Below, piece after piece: positions 34,649 through 43,541 of a stretch of 64,000 nt of DNA (position 1 is the stretch's first letter; every line of letters begins with the position of its first letter). Position numbers and translations under genes: made by a program. Source of the DNA: Chloroflexota bacterium (GTDB taxonomy: Bacteria > Chloroflexota > Anaerolineae > UBA4142); contig JAMCQI010000057.1 of assembly GCA_023381515.1 (NCBI GenBank), positions 73,544 to 137,543 on the forward strand. The letters run 5' to 3'. The notes beneath the pieces were generated by a model. It searched no databases. It had not been told where the DNA came from and was given only the letters and a program-made list of their open reading frames with translations.

Positions 34649-34906
34649 ATGAGACACTCGCACAAGACTGGTTGTCGCTGCGCGGATTGCCTGAGTGAGT
34701 ACGAACGCCGGCAATCGGCCGCGACTCAGTTGTACTCGTTATTGGACATGCGATGGATCGGCATTCGTGCCGCCATTGCGTACGCCGAGTTCGCCCGCCA
34801 GGGGATTGAGGAAGCATTCCCGCCGCAGGCCCAGAATGCACTCGGGCTCTTGCGACAGCACAATGCCGGGGTGCTCAATAATCTCTTGGCGGATATTCTC
34901 GATTAG
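34649..34906 (+). CDS. Small CxCxxC protein
   Basis: Start set at the ATG behind GAAGGAGAAAACGCG; the frame extends 11 codons further upstream without a good site. The 85-residue product begins with HKTGCRCADCLSEYERRQ, a compact Cys-X-Cys-X2-Cys motif near a His that could bind metal. It continues with helices rich in Ala, Leu and Gln. No known family; it sits in the core operon between the small membrane proteins and the coiled-coil protein. Confidence 0.55.
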   Translation: MRHSHKTGCRCADCLSEYERRQSAATQLYSLLDMRWIGIRAAIAYAEFARQGIEEAFPPQAQNALGLLRQHNAGVLNNLLADILD

Positions 34907-35002
34907 GGGAGGCAGGTATTCGAAGGGAGAAGTCTTCGAAGCAATGCGAAAAGCCGACATTAGCTCTAGCAGACAGACAACTGATTCCAAGCGGAGGAAA
35001 GC

Positions 35003-36256
35003 ATGGACACGATGATGAACACAATCGGTGAACTCGCTCTGGTTGGCGCAAGCCCCTTGGTTGTGGTCGCTCCGGAGGAGCTGGAAGCGGCCGGGCAAAA
35101 AGAAAACGCCCTGGAGTTAGCGGCTCCAAAGGCGTCTTTCGTGGCTTTCGCCACACAACAATCTACAACTGAATATACGACGGAAGCGGATGTTTGTCAA
35201 GGGATTTCGATCCCGACTTTTGACGAAATCGAGGCGATTATCGCCGGCGCCGCCCAAAAGCGCATCGAGAGCGCCTTTAGCGAGGTGCACGACACCCGCG
35301 CACGGATCGAACGGGAGCGCACCGCCCGTGAAATGGCGCTGCAGTCGGGTCAGGACCGCTTGCACCAGACGAAAACGGCACTGGCGAAGCTCGGCGACGA
35401 GCGCACGTCAATGGAACAGCGGGCGAAGGCTTTTCTCGGCGGGGAAGAACTGAAGACGCTACTCGAAAAGATCCATATCGCATTCAACGCCCGCCAGCTG
35501 GAGCTGGAAACAGCAGTTTCGGCAACCGAAGCCGAGGTCGCTGAATCGACAACCGAGGCACAGGCGGCGAGCGTTAGTGATTCTCTCGAACTGCAACTGC
35601 TTGAGCAGGAATTGGAACGGCTCGAATCGGCTGCCCCGGGCGTGGCCGAGAACGTGCGCCTGGTCGCTACTGCGGCGGACAACCTCATTGCGGCTAAACA
35701 GGCGATTGAGGAAGGGCTGCTGCAGGACGCCGCCGTGCTGCTCGAACAAGCGAAAGCCGGCCATGCCAATCCCGCCCAGGTGGCGGAAGTTGAGCGAGAT
35801 CTGGCTGAGGCTCGGCTAGCGAAGCTCGCACGCGATTTGATTGCCCGCATCACTGCCAACCCGGACCAGCTAGGTGCCGTGAGACGCATTCACCAGCTTA
35901 TGGAGGAAGCACAGCAAGCAGGCGTCGGAGACAAGGTGAATCCATTTGCCGATCGTGCACTTGAAACCGCACGGGATGCTGCGAATGCTCGATTTGCCCA
36001 GGCACGGCCGATTGCCGACTATCTAGTGAGCGAGGGATTTGTTCCTGTCGTGGGAGACGGGCGGATTGAAGCGTGGATACCGGTCTCACGCAATGGACAC
36101 GGTGAGGTGTGGTCGCTGGATCGCATTCTGACCTTGCGTGGACGAGAAGGATGGGTCACCGAAACACCGCGGAACCCGATCACGCGCAAAGAATTGCCGC
36201 TGCGCGTACGCCATTCACGGTGGTACCGCGCAGCGGGTGAGACTCTCTCTAGTTAG
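35003..36256 (+). CDS. Coiled-coil protein of the core operon
   Basis: A 417-residue protein. Residues ~80-330 are heptad-like and rich in Glu, Ala, Gln, Leu and Arg (ARIERERTAREMALQSGQD, ELQLLEQELERLESAAPGV), predicting long coiled coils. The last ~90 residues form a separate compact domain (GFVPVVGDGRIEAWIPVSR, VWSLDRILTLRGREGWV). The start is preceded by GCGGAGGAAAGC. A structural or scaffold role in the element's replication or transfer complex is possible; no family is recognised. Confidence 0.6.
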   Translation: MDTMMNTIGELALVGASPLVVVAPEELEAAGQKENALELAAPKASFVAFATQQSTTEYTTEADVCQGISIPTFDEIEAIIAGAAQKRIESAFSEVHDTRARIERERTAREMALQSGQDRLHQTKTALAKLGDERTSMEQRAKAFLGGEELKTLLEKIHIAFNARQLELETAVSATEAEVAESTTEAQAASVSDSLELQLLEQELERLESAAPGVAENVRLVATAADNLIAAKQAIEEGLLQDAAVLLEQAKAGHANPAQVAEVERDLAEARLAKLARDLIARITANPDQLGAVRRIHQLMEEAQQAGVGDKVNPFADRALETARDAANARFAQARPIADYLVSEGFVPVVGDGRIEAWIPVSRNGHGEVWSLDRILTLRGREGWVTETPRNPITRKELPLRVRHSRWYRAAGETLSS

Positions 36257-36280
36257 CGGCGATGTGTGGTTATCGCAGCT

Positions 36281-36315
36281 CCCTGTCGGAGTCTGCCCGC
36301 CGGGCTCCGACAGGG
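36281..36315. other. 11-bp perfect inverted repeat
   Basis: CCCTGTCGGAG (36,281-36,291) and CTCCGACAGGG (36,305-36,315) form a perfect stem between the coiled-coil gene and the helicase gene. There is no T run, so it may be an RNA processing or pausing structure or a protein-binding site. Confidence 0.45.
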
Positions 36316-36360
36316 GGCTGAACGAATTACGAACGGCAGGTCGAGGAGTGGTAACCGAAT

Positions 36361-38874
36361 GTGATCGCTCTTCATGAACTGAATGCTGAACAGCGAGCCG
36401 TCGTCGAGCGCGTGAACGGGCCGCTCCTGGTGCTCGCGGGTGCCGGCAGTGGAAAGACGCGGACACTCACGTATCGCATCGCGCACGTTCTTGAGCAAGG
36501 GCTCACGTCGCCCCACGGAATCCTGGCGATCACGTTCACTCGCAAAGCGGCGTGGGAGATGCGCCGGCGCTTGGAGCAGCTGGTCGGTGCAGGTGCCGCG
36601 GACATCATCGCGGTTACCTTTCACAGCCTGGGATACAAGATCCTGTGCGCCGAGAGTGGAGCGCTGGGATACAAAGCGGATGCGCTCTCGATCTCCGATG
36701 GCTCCGACGCGAGGCGGCTGCTCAAGCGCGCCATGAAAGAGACCGATATGGACACCACCCGCTGGGATGTCGAACAGGTCGCCGCGATCATCGAGCGCGC
36801 CAAGGACAATCTGTATGCGCCCGATGCCTTCATCCAGGTCAAGGGCGACTTCTTCCAAGAGTCCATGGCAAAAGTGTACACCCGCTATCAGCAGCTCCTG
36901 AAGGAGAATAACGCTGTCGATTACGGTGATCTTGTGCGATTGAGTGTACAGCTGCTCCAGCAGAATCCACAGACGCTCGCCTTCTACCAGCAGTTGTTCC
37001 GCTACGTCTCAGTGGATGAATTCCAGGACACCAGTTATGGACAGTACCAGCTTATCAGGCTGCTCGTCTGGAGTCATCACAATCTGTGCTGCGTCGGCTC
37101 GCCGGTGCAAGCCATCTACTCGTGGCGTGGGGCGGATATTGCCAACATGTTGCATCGATTTCGGGAGGACTTCCCCAAGGCACCGAGAGTCGTGTTACAT
37201 GCCAACTATCGCTGTACCCAAAGGATTCTCAATGCGGCGCAACAAGTAGTCAATGACCTTCCGTACCGCGAAGAGCTGATGACCGAAAATGCGGAAGGGG
37301 ACCCGATTGCGATAGCCGCGTCTCACACAGATTGGGACGAGTCCAGCTACATCGCGGCCGAGATCGAGCGGTTGGTGCAAGAAGCTCACTATCATTTCGA
37401 GGATTGCGCCATCCTCTTCCGCACGCGTGCTCAAGGGAGACTCTTCGAGCAGGTTTTGATGCATCGGGGTCTGCCGTACACCTTGGTCGGCGACTTTCGG
37501 TTCTTTGAAAGACGCGAGATCAAAGACTTGCTCGCTTACCTGCGCCTGGTACACGATATCTTCGACGCAGGCGCGTTGCAGCGGATCATCAACCGACCGC
37601 CTCGCGGACTAGGGACTGCCGCACTCGCAAAGTTGCAGCGGGGAGCGCCGGAATTGACGTCGGATGTGTTGACTGGCCTTCACGACCGAGACGATTTGCC
37701 AGTCAAGGTAAAGCAAGCGGCGCTCGCGTTTGCTTGCCTGTTGTTTGATGATCTGGCGATGGCAGCGAAGGACAAGACACTCCCTTTGCTGATCGACCAC
37801 ATCCTGGTCCGCTCCAGTTACTTGGAGTGGGTGAAGGGGGATGCAGAAGCCAAACAGCGGCTGGCGAACCTGGCGCAGTTCCGGGTGCTTTCACAGCGTT
37901 ACGAGGGAGTGTCGGATGCACTCGCCTCCTTCCTCGCAGACATCGCGACGATGGGCGACCAGGATATCGGCATCCCGATGGAGACGCGTGGCATCACACT
38001 CGCGACCATCCACGCTGTCAAGGGACTAGAGTTCCCGATCGTTTTCGTGGCTGGCCTCGAGGAGGGAATCTTCCCCCACGCCAAGGCACTGCGGCAGCCG
38101 AACGGCATTGACGAGGAACAGCGGCTCGCCTATGTTGGAATGACACGCGCCATGACCAAACTCTATCTGTCGTATGCTAGAACACGGCAGAACGGCGCAG
38201 GTCCGATCGAATGCACTCCCAGCCGCTTTCTCGCACGCTTGCCAAAGGAAATCGTCGAGCGTGTCTCGGCTTCCGTGCCTGCCACCGTTGCCCCGGCTCC
38301 AGTTGTGGATAACCCCATCGAAACTGTGGAAAACGAACCGACTTTCACTGATGAATCGGAAGATGCGGTAGTCCCCATCGGCGAAGAGGCGGTCCAAGTC
38401 GCAGAGCCTACAGCGGACACGGCTGAGGTAACTGCTGACGCTGAATCCGATTTCGACCGATGGCTGGCAGAGGGCCAGGATTCGTGGAACGAATATGAGG
38501 CTGAAAGGGCTGAGGAAATCGAAGCGTGGGTACTCTCCGAACTGGAGGGAGATAATACCGACCTCGAAGCGGAGGCGCTCGCTGTTGGAGAGATCGAGAT
38601 CCCGGAGCAGATGGAAGCGCTTATGGCTGAGGCACAGAGCGAGCTACTGGACTATGAAATGTCGCTCGCCGAACTCGCTTACGAGCGAGAAGAAGCCGCC
38701 AAGGCACAAGCGTCCGCAGCTTCGCAGGAGAGAAAGGAGAAAGAAGGAGATGAATCGCTCGACTACGACGCTCTGCTCAAAGAGTATGCGGAGGAAATCG
38801 CCGAGCACGAACGGTGGAAAGAACGTACGGGCATGAATAAACAAAAGAAGCCGACATATGCTCTCGCCGCATAG
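36361..38874 (+). CDS. UvrD/PcrA-type DNA helicase with acidic C-terminal extension
   Basis: Start is GTG behind GAGGAGTGG. An 837-residue superfamily 1A helicase: Walker A AGAGSGKT (26-33), motif Ia ITFTRKAAWEMRRR, motif II VDEFQDTSYGQ (about 219-229), ANYRCTQRIL, TIHAVKGLEFPIVFVAG (about 545-561) and AYVGMTRAMTKLYLSYAR. Instead of the usual PcrA C-terminal Tudor region, the last ~200 residues are strongly acidic and Ala/Glu-rich, probably disordered or coiled. It unwinds DNA 3'-5' and would act in element replication, as the primase and clamp are nearby. The 3' end overlaps the primase start by 17 bp. Confidence 0.88.
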   Translation: MIALHELNAEQRAVVERVNGPLLVLAGAGSGKTRTLTYRIAHVLEQGLTSPHGILAITFTRKAAWEMRRRLEQLVGAGAADIIAVTFHSLGYKILCAESGALGYKADALSISDGSDARRLLKRAMKETDMDTTRWDVEQVAAIIERAKDNLYAPDAFIQVKGDFFQESMAKVYTRYQQLLKENNAVDYGDLVRLSVQLLQQNPQTLAFYQQLFRYVSVDEFQDTSYGQYQLIRLLVWSHHNLCCVGSPVQAIYSWRGADIANMLHRFREDFPKAPRVVLHANYRCTQRILNAAQQVVNDLPYREELMTENAEGDPIAIAASHTDWDESSYIAAEIERLVQEAHYHFEDCAILFRTRAQGRLFEQVLMHRGLPYTLVGDFRFFERREIKDLLAYLRLVHDIFDAGALQRIINRPPRGLGTAALAKLQRGAPELTSDVLTGLHDRDDLPVKVKQAALAFACLLFDDLAMAAKDKTLPLLIDHILVRSSYLEWVKGDAEAKQRLANLAQFRVLSQRYEGVSDALASFLADIATMGDQDIGIPMETRGITLATIHAVKGLEFPIVFVAGLEEGIFPHAKALRQPNGIDEEQRLAYVGMTRAMTKLYLSYARTRQNGAGPIECTPSRFLARLPKEIVERVSASVPATVAPAPVVDNPIETVENEPTFTDESEDAVVPIGEEAVQVAEPTADTAEVTADAESDFDRWLAEGQDSWNEYEAERAEEIEAWVLSELEGDNTDLEAEALAVGEIEIPEQMEALMAEAQSELLDYEMSLAELAYEREEAAKAQASAASQERKEKEGDESLDYDALLKEYAEEIAEHERWKERTGMNKQKKPTYALAA

Positions 38875-39952
38875 AGCCTTGAACGAGAGAAGGGAACTGA
38901 GCCGCGAAGAGATCGATGCCATCCGTGCTCGTCACCCCATTGAACAGGTGGTGTCGCAGTACGCCGACCTGCGTCCCTCCGGTCGGTTGCTGCAAGCTCG
39001 CTGTCCCCTGCCAGGCCATGACGATACCGGCCCAAGTTTCACCGTCTACGTTCAGTCTCAATCGTTCTACTGCTTCGGCTGCAATCGCGGTGGGGATGTG
39101 TTCAGATTCATCCAACTGATGGAGCACGTAGGCTTTCGTGAAGCTGTCGACAAGCTTGAAGGAAGCAGCATCGTCGTCGTACCGACTCGCGATGAACGGG
39201 CGAAAGAGCATGCGAGTGTACCATCGCGGAAAGTGCTAGACGATGATGCGTGTCGTTTGCTGACCGCGGCAGCAGAAGTGTACCACGCCTCGCTGCTGCT
39301 GAATGATGAGATGCTCAACTATGTAATCGGCCGCGGGATCACGATGGAGACCATCAAACGATTTCGGCTTGGGTACGCGACAGGAACGAACTTGGCAAAG
39401 TACTTTCGCTTTAGAGGCTGGGATATGCAGCTTGGGAAAGACCTGGGACTAGTGGGAGATCACGGCGAGTTCTTTCGGGAGCGCATCATCATCCCCGAAT
39501 GGCAACACGGAAATGCGGTCTATCTCACCGGACGAAAGACGAAGGGCTATCAGAAGGTGAAATACCTCGGACTGCCGGGTGCCGTCAAGCCGCTCTATGG
39601 GCTCGAAGGCGTGATGGGATCGCATGAGGTGTTCATCGTCGAGGGATGCTTTGACATGCTGACGCTCATTCAATGGGGCTATCCTGCCGTCGCACTGCTC
39701 GGCTCCCATCTCAAAGCAGATTGGGAGCAGGAATTGGCATTCGCCGAACGAATCTTTGTCGTGACTGATTCCGATGAAGCGGGACGCACATCGGCAAAGA
39801 GCATCGCCGAGACATTTGGAGCTCGCTCGATTGTCGTCCCTCCGCTTCCCAACGCCAAGGATGTGAACGAGCTCGCCTTGCATCCTAATGGTGGAGAGCA
39901 ATTTGCCCAACTGGTTAGCCAAGCGCGGCGTGCAAGAGATGGCACCAAGTAA
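38858..39952 (+). CDS. DnaG-type primase (CHC2 zinc finger + Toprim)
   Basis: A 364-residue primase. Zinc-binding residues are C49, H54, C72 and C75 (CPLPGH ... CFGC), a CHC2 finger with a slightly widened first pair. The catalytic Toprim motifs are VFIVEGCFDM (about 257-266) and VVTDSDEAGR (about 301-310). It lacks the C-terminal helicase-interaction domain of chromosomal DnaG (about 600 residues), as plasmid and phage primases often do. Translation is coupled to the upstream helicase by overlap. It likely primes replication of this element. Confidence 0.88.
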   Translation: MLSPHRALNERRELSREEIDAIRARHPIEQVVSQYADLRPSGRLLQARCPLPGHDDTGPSFTVYVQSQSFYCFGCNRGGDVFRFIQLMEHVGFREAVDKLEGSSIVVVPTRDERAKEHASVPSRKVLDDDACRLLTAAAEVYHASLLLNDEMLNYVIGRGITMETIKRFRLGYATGTNLAKYFRFRGWDMQLGKDLGLVGDHGEFFRERIIIPEWQHGNAVYLTGRKTKGYQKVKYLGLPGAVKPLYGLEGVMGSHEVFIVEGCFDMLTLIQWGYPAVALLGSHLKADWEQELAFAERIFVVTDSDEAGRTSAKSIAETFGARSIVVPPLPNAKDVNELALHPNGGEQFAQLVSQARRARDGTK

Positions 39953-39960
39953 AGGAGAAT

Positions 39961-40713
39961 ATGACGAAGACATCAACCGAAAAGGAAGGGTCGGTAAGTA
40001 CGGCCGCGGAGGAGCCGCAGCCAGCCGCAAATCCAGCGATGGGAGAGGAACAATCGGCTTCTAGCGATTCGCCTGGAGCACCTGATCAAGAGGCTGAGCC
40101 GGAAGAACAAGATAGCTCCGATCCCGAAGACACAGAGGAACTCGAAGAAGGAGCAAACGATGCCGCGCCGAGCGAAGAGACTCCTGCTGCCTCAACATCA
40201 ACTTCAGCTGTCGCAACGGCTGCCGCACCAAATCAACCTCAGGAGGAGGACCCCCGCTCCGACATCGAAAAACAGCCGTATGAGTTTGATCGCTGCACCG
40301 TCCAGATCGCGATTCAGCTCCTTCCGAATGATGGAGAAGCGAATGGTCGCCCCGTGCTGATCGGGGTGCGGACGCACCTGGATGCGCCGATTGTTCGAAT
40401 GATGAGAGCAAACGAGCTGGGCGATCTCCCGCATGCCATTACGACGCTCGTGGAACAACTCAAGGGCGAACTGCCAGCCCTCGAGCAAGCCGCGCGAGAA
40501 CGCTGGGCGAAAGAAAAAGAATCGCGCGCTCGCGGGCATACCAAAGCATCGCCGGCGAAAGAAGCAAAAACGGTGAAAGCAGCGAAACCAGTAAAGCCCA
40601 AAACGGTCGGGGCAGCCGCCGCACCCGCGCCGAGTGTGCTTACGGATGAGCAAAGAGCGAACGCAGTCGGCCAGGCCGCCACGGCGAACAAACAGCAGAT
40701 GGCGCTCTTTTAG
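39961..40713 (+). CDS. Ala/Glu-rich protein of the ubiquitin-like (PRTRC-type) cassette
   Basis: A 250-residue protein in three parts. The acidic, low-complexity N-terminus spans about 1-100. A folded middle (YEFDRCTVQIAIQLLPND ... PVLIGVRTHLDAPIVRMM) is followed by the helix HAITTLVEQLKGELPALEQ. The C-terminus is a Lys/Ala/Pro-rich basic tail. The middle and tail resemble what I recall of PRTRC protein E, and the next genes are PRTRC-like, but this match is weak. It starts 8 bp after the primase with ribosome site AAAGGAG. Confidence 0.45.
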   Translation: MTKTSTEKEGSVSTAAEEPQPAANPAMGEEQSASSDSPGAPDQEAEPEEQDSSDPEDTEELEEGANDAAPSEETPAASTSTSAVATAAAPNQPQEEDPRSDIEKQPYEFDRCTVQIAIQLLPNDGEANGRPVLIGVRTHLDAPIVRMMRANELGDLPHAITTLVEQLKGELPALEQAARERWAKEKESRARGHTKASPAKEAKTVKAAKPVKPKTVGAAAAPAPSVLTDEQRANAVGQAATANKQQMALF

Positions 40714-40724
40714 GAGAAGATGAG

Positions 40725-41153
40725 ATGATTCAAGTCACAATTGATGGCCAATGTTTTCCGCTCCCGGAGGATGTGGGCGGGAAGGATGACTTGCTGCGGG
40801 CCGCGCTCGCTCCCTTCGTTCCATGGATCGCCAATGCTCGCATCGAGCGCAAAGAGGAAGGAGGGAACACTGTCGTCAGCGTGATCAAGCGCGCCGACAC
40901 GAAAGGGAGTGCGAGCGATGTTCTCGCTGCGCTGGTCGCCGCGCCACAGAAGATGAATCCTGCGATCACGTTGTGGCTGAGCTTGCAAGAGGAAGGCAGG
41001 CTCGATGATCCGGGTGCCATGGTCGAATGGCAGCCCGCGATTGCGGAGGCGATTGAAGCGGGCGAACGCGAGATCGGCGAGGTCCGTGCCGCCATGGAGT
41101 ATCTGGCGGAGTGTGCTCCCATCGCCGCCTCGCGTATCCCCCTTGGTTTCTAG
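40725..41153 (+). CDS. Ubiquitin-fold (PRTRC protein C-like) protein with C-terminal extension
   Basis: A 142-residue protein. The first ~61 residues are consistent with a beta-grasp Ub-like domain: MIQVTIDGQCFPLPED, a central helix KDDLLRAALAPF, then GGNTVVSVIKRADTKG. The ending TKG (59-61) recalls the conserved end of PRTRC protein C, which is only ~70 residues. Here an ~80-residue acidic/helical extension follows (KMNPAITLWLSLQEE ... AAMEYLAECAP). The JAB protease encoded two genes further on could trim such a fusion, but that is speculation. Preceded by AGGAGAAGATGAG. Confidence 0.5.
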   Translation: MIQVTIDGQCFPLPEDVGGKDDLLRAALAPFVPWIANARIERKEEGGNTVVSVIKRADTKGSASDVLAALVAAPQKMNPAITLWLSLQEEGRLDDPGAMVEWQPAIAEAIEAGEREIGEVRAAMEYLAECAPIAASRIPLGF

Positions 41154-41156
41154 CCT

Positions 41157-41954
41157 ATGGAAGCGGCTCTCGTACAGACGCCGCCGTCCGATGCTTCACC
41201 GCCGCTCTCCGCCACAAATGTCCTTTCGCAGCTGAAACGAATTCGGTTCCTCTCTGCGGGAGAAGCTCTCCAGCGGCTGAACACCCTCTCGGAAACCAGT
41301 CGCATCCTCTGGCTCTACCGCAAGTATTTCCCACGGGAATATGCGCGCTCGACGTCCAGCGCCCTGGTCCCGGTGACTCCGGACGGCGACTGCGGCTATT
41401 CCGAACGAGAGAAAGAGTTCCTCGAGTTAGTCGACAAGCGGCTCTTTCCCATGCCCGATCTCTTCTTTGACGAGACGCGTTTCGACATGATCCCCATCTA
41501 CCCGCAGGGCGTCGATTGGGATGAAGAACTGGAATACCTCCGCCTGTCGCTCCGGGCAGGGATAGAGCTCCTCCAGGAAGAAGAGTCGCCCTTCTGGGAA
41601 CAGTGGCTGCCGGCGAACCTCCGACCCAGGCCAGGTGAACACGACTGGAAGAAATTCGAGAAGGTGTGCCGGCAGGTCGGAGGCTCTGCCACTCGCCTGC
41701 CCCTCCTTATCGACCTGGTCTCGCACAACACGGGCACGCTGTGGCTCGATGCCTACTGGGAGTCCGGAGTGGAGGGGTTCACGTGGTCAGAGGAGGACGT
41801 GCAACTGCTCGCCAAGGAATGGCGTGCGGCCCAGCGGTTCATGAACAGACTGGATCCTCTGCTCGACCGGATAGAAAAGCATCCGAGCTATTGGCTCACC
41901 CGACTGGTCAAGCTATGGAACGCCTCGATCAAAACCGAAGGGAGGAAGAACTGA
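41157..41954 (+). CDS. Hypothetical protein between Ub-fold and E2-like genes
   Basis: A 265-residue protein of unknown family. It is rich in aromatic and charged residues (LWLYRKYFPREYARS, GVDWDEELEYLRLSLRAG, LIDLVSHNTGTLWLDAYW) and looks mostly helical and soluble, without membrane segments. It starts 3 bp after the Ub-fold gene, and its stop touches the E2-like start (CTGAATGG). Strict co-translation suggests it is part of the cassette. Confidence 0.55.
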   Translation: MEAALVQTPPSDASPPLSATNVLSQLKRIRFLSAGEALQRLNTLSETSRILWLYRKYFPREYARSTSSALVPVTPDGDCGYSEREKEFLELVDKRLFPMPDLFFDETRFDMIPIYPQGVDWDEELEYLRLSLRAGIELLQEEESPFWEQWLPANLRPRPGEHDWKKFEKVCRQVGGSATRLPLLIDLVSHNTGTLWLDAYWESGVEGFTWSEEDVQLLAKEWRAAQRFMNRLDPLLDRIEKHPSYWLTRLVKLWNASIKTEGRKN

Positions 41955-42653
41955 ATGGTCCATCCTCCGGTTGATTTGTCCCGCATGACCGCAATGGCGG
42001 CTGACGAGACGGCGTCGCTGATGCTCATCACGGGGGACCAGTACTTGTTCCGCTTTCGCGACAAAGGAGGCACCGTCGCCTACAAATTCCTGTCGCCTGC
42101 GTCGGTGCGAGCCGCGTTTGCGCATGAGACGATCGACACCCAGTGGCTTCCGCCGAACGTGAGACGATGGGGCATCGGGAGGCACGGCGAATGGCTGCTG
42201 GTCACCCACCCACCACATGTGTCCGAGTTCTCATTCGCCAGCCTGCAGGGGAATGAAACCGTCACCCTCCAGGTGCCGATGCCGGCGCTCGCCTTCTTGG
42301 GCTACGGTCAGCGCTATCACCTCTGGGCTTTCAACGATCGCGAGCTCAGTGCCAACACTCCGCTCTTTGCCACGCCGCTTCCGAATGTGGATGGAAACGG
42401 TTCCATCTGCTTCGGGACGAACATCATGCCGCAAGCATCGGCGCGGACGATAGGGGACGCGTGGAACCTGTTCCTCGCCAGCCCTTTTTCGAACCACTCC
42501 GTCAACGGCAAGTCAAAGGCATTTCCAGAGGACGTGCGCGTCCAACTGGAGCAACTGGCGCAGGCCGGTCGAAGGCGCTATCCGCTTCGTGATCTGGTGC
42601 CACTCCGCGCCACCGCCAATCAAGCGATCGAAAACGCTCTGAGAGGAGTCTAG
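41955..42653 (+). CDS. E2-like protein (PRTRC protein B, prokaryotic E2 family D)
   Basis: A 232-residue protein. It has the PRTRC-B arrangement: GDQYLFRFRDKGGTVAYKFL near the N-terminus, then VPMPALAFLGYG. The likely active-site region is DGNGSICFGTNIMP, with Cys152, followed by LASPFSNHS. Prokaryotic E2 family D proteins are proposed to carry a ubiquitin-like modifier on this cysteine. Ribosome site GGGAGGAAG precedes the ATG. The assignment is from motif pattern and from having E1-like and JAB genes directly downstream. Confidence 0.65.
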   Translation: MVHPPVDLSRMTAMAADETASLMLITGDQYLFRFRDKGGTVAYKFLSPASVRAAFAHETIDTQWLPPNVRRWGIGRHGEWLLVTHPPHVSEFSFASLQGNETVTLQVPMPALAFLGYGQRYHLWAFNDRELSANTPLFATPLPNVDGNGSICFGTNIMPQASARTIGDAWNLFLASPFSNHSVNGKSKAFPEDVRVQLEQLAQAGRRRYPLRDLVPLRATANQAIENALRGV

Positions 42654-42655
42654 CG

Positions 42656-43324
42656 ATGGCTGAGCTGTCACTCGTGAACTACCGCGTTGCGTATGCCGGC
42701 GTTCCACTCCCACCTATCGAGGCTGGTTTGTTCGAATACGTTCTCGCCGGAAGTGGAGTGTTTGTACGAGGAGAGCGGCGGGAACTCTCCGCTTTACTGC
42801 CCATTGCTTCGTGCGAGATACGTGGGCTCGCCGAGCTCGAGCCTGACGTCGAACTACGTGTCACGCGCGTCTCGCAAGAACAAGTGCAATGGATGCTGGA
42901 GCAAGATCGGAGAGCGCAAGATAGCACAGGGCGCCCAACCGAGATTATCTTTCACCTCTCGGTGGATGACGCAGGCATCTGGAACGTGGAAACGCCGGAG
43001 CAACTGCAGGGACCCGCCCGAGCGAAGCCGCTCGACGATTCGGGCGCTTCCTCCTATGCCCGCGCGTTTGTGGAAGTGCATTCGCATGTCAATATGTCGG
43101 CTCAATTCTCGGGCACGGATGATGGAGACGAGATCGGGTTCAGGGTATATGCGGTCTTGGGTCGCATTTTCACCGCGCCGGAAATGCGCGTGCGCGTCGG
43201 TCTCTACGGCTACCGGTGGGAGATACCGGCGACGGAGATATTTGATCTTCCGCCTGAAATCTCCGACGCTAACGATGTTGAGAAAGCAGAAATGCTATGG
43301 GAAAGGAAGGAAGATGCAAATTGA
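42656..43324 (+). CDS. JAB/JAMM metalloprotease-like protein (PRTRC protein A)
   Basis: A 222-residue protein with a complete JAMM zinc motif: H142-S-H144, seven residues, S152, two residues, D155 (EVHSHVNMSAQFSGTDDGDE). It also has the strand TEIIFHLSVDDAGIWNVETP upstream. JAB domains of this family remove or process ubiquitin-like tails. It lies between the E2-like and E1-like genes. Ends by overlapping the next small gene (ATGCAAATTGA). Confidence 0.72.
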   Translation: MAELSLVNYRVAYAGVPLPPIEAGLFEYVLAGSGVFVRGERRELSALLPIASCEIRGLAELEPDVELRVTRVSQEQVQWMLEQDRRAQDSTGRPTEIIFHLSVDDAGIWNVETPEQLQGPARAKPLDDSGASSYARAFVEVHSHVNMSAQFSGTDDGDEIGFRVYAVLGRIFTAPEMRVRVGLYGYRWEIPATEIFDLPPEISDANDVEKAEMLWERKEDAN

Positions 43325-43541
43325 TTACGAGTTCGGGCTGATCACCTTGTCGAAGGACGAGCATGGTCGCTTTAACTCCGACATGCAGTATCGTCACAAG
43401 ATCCTGCAAAAAGCACATGACCTCAGCGATGAGAGCGAAGGGCGCACCGTCTCCATCTACGCGGAAGATGCTGAAAAGCAGATCGCCCACGTGAGCTGCG
43501 AGACACTCGATGAAAAGAATCCCGAAACCTACCTCGACTGA
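43314..43541 (+). CDS. Small protein of the ubiquitin-like cassette
   Basis: A 75-residue protein starting MQIDYEFGLITLSKD, its ATG behind GGAAGGAAG. It overlaps the JAB gene by 11 bp and the E1-like gene by 32 bp. Strand-helix-strand composition (YEFGLITL, RTVSIYAEDAEKQIAHVS) makes a small beta-grasp fold conceivable, but there is no Gly-Gly end: it terminates ETYLD. I do not recognise the family. Confidence 0.55.
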   Translation: MQIDYEFGLITLSKDEHGRFNSDMQYRHKILQKAHDLSDESEGRTVSIYAEDAEKQIAHVSCETLDEKNPETYLD

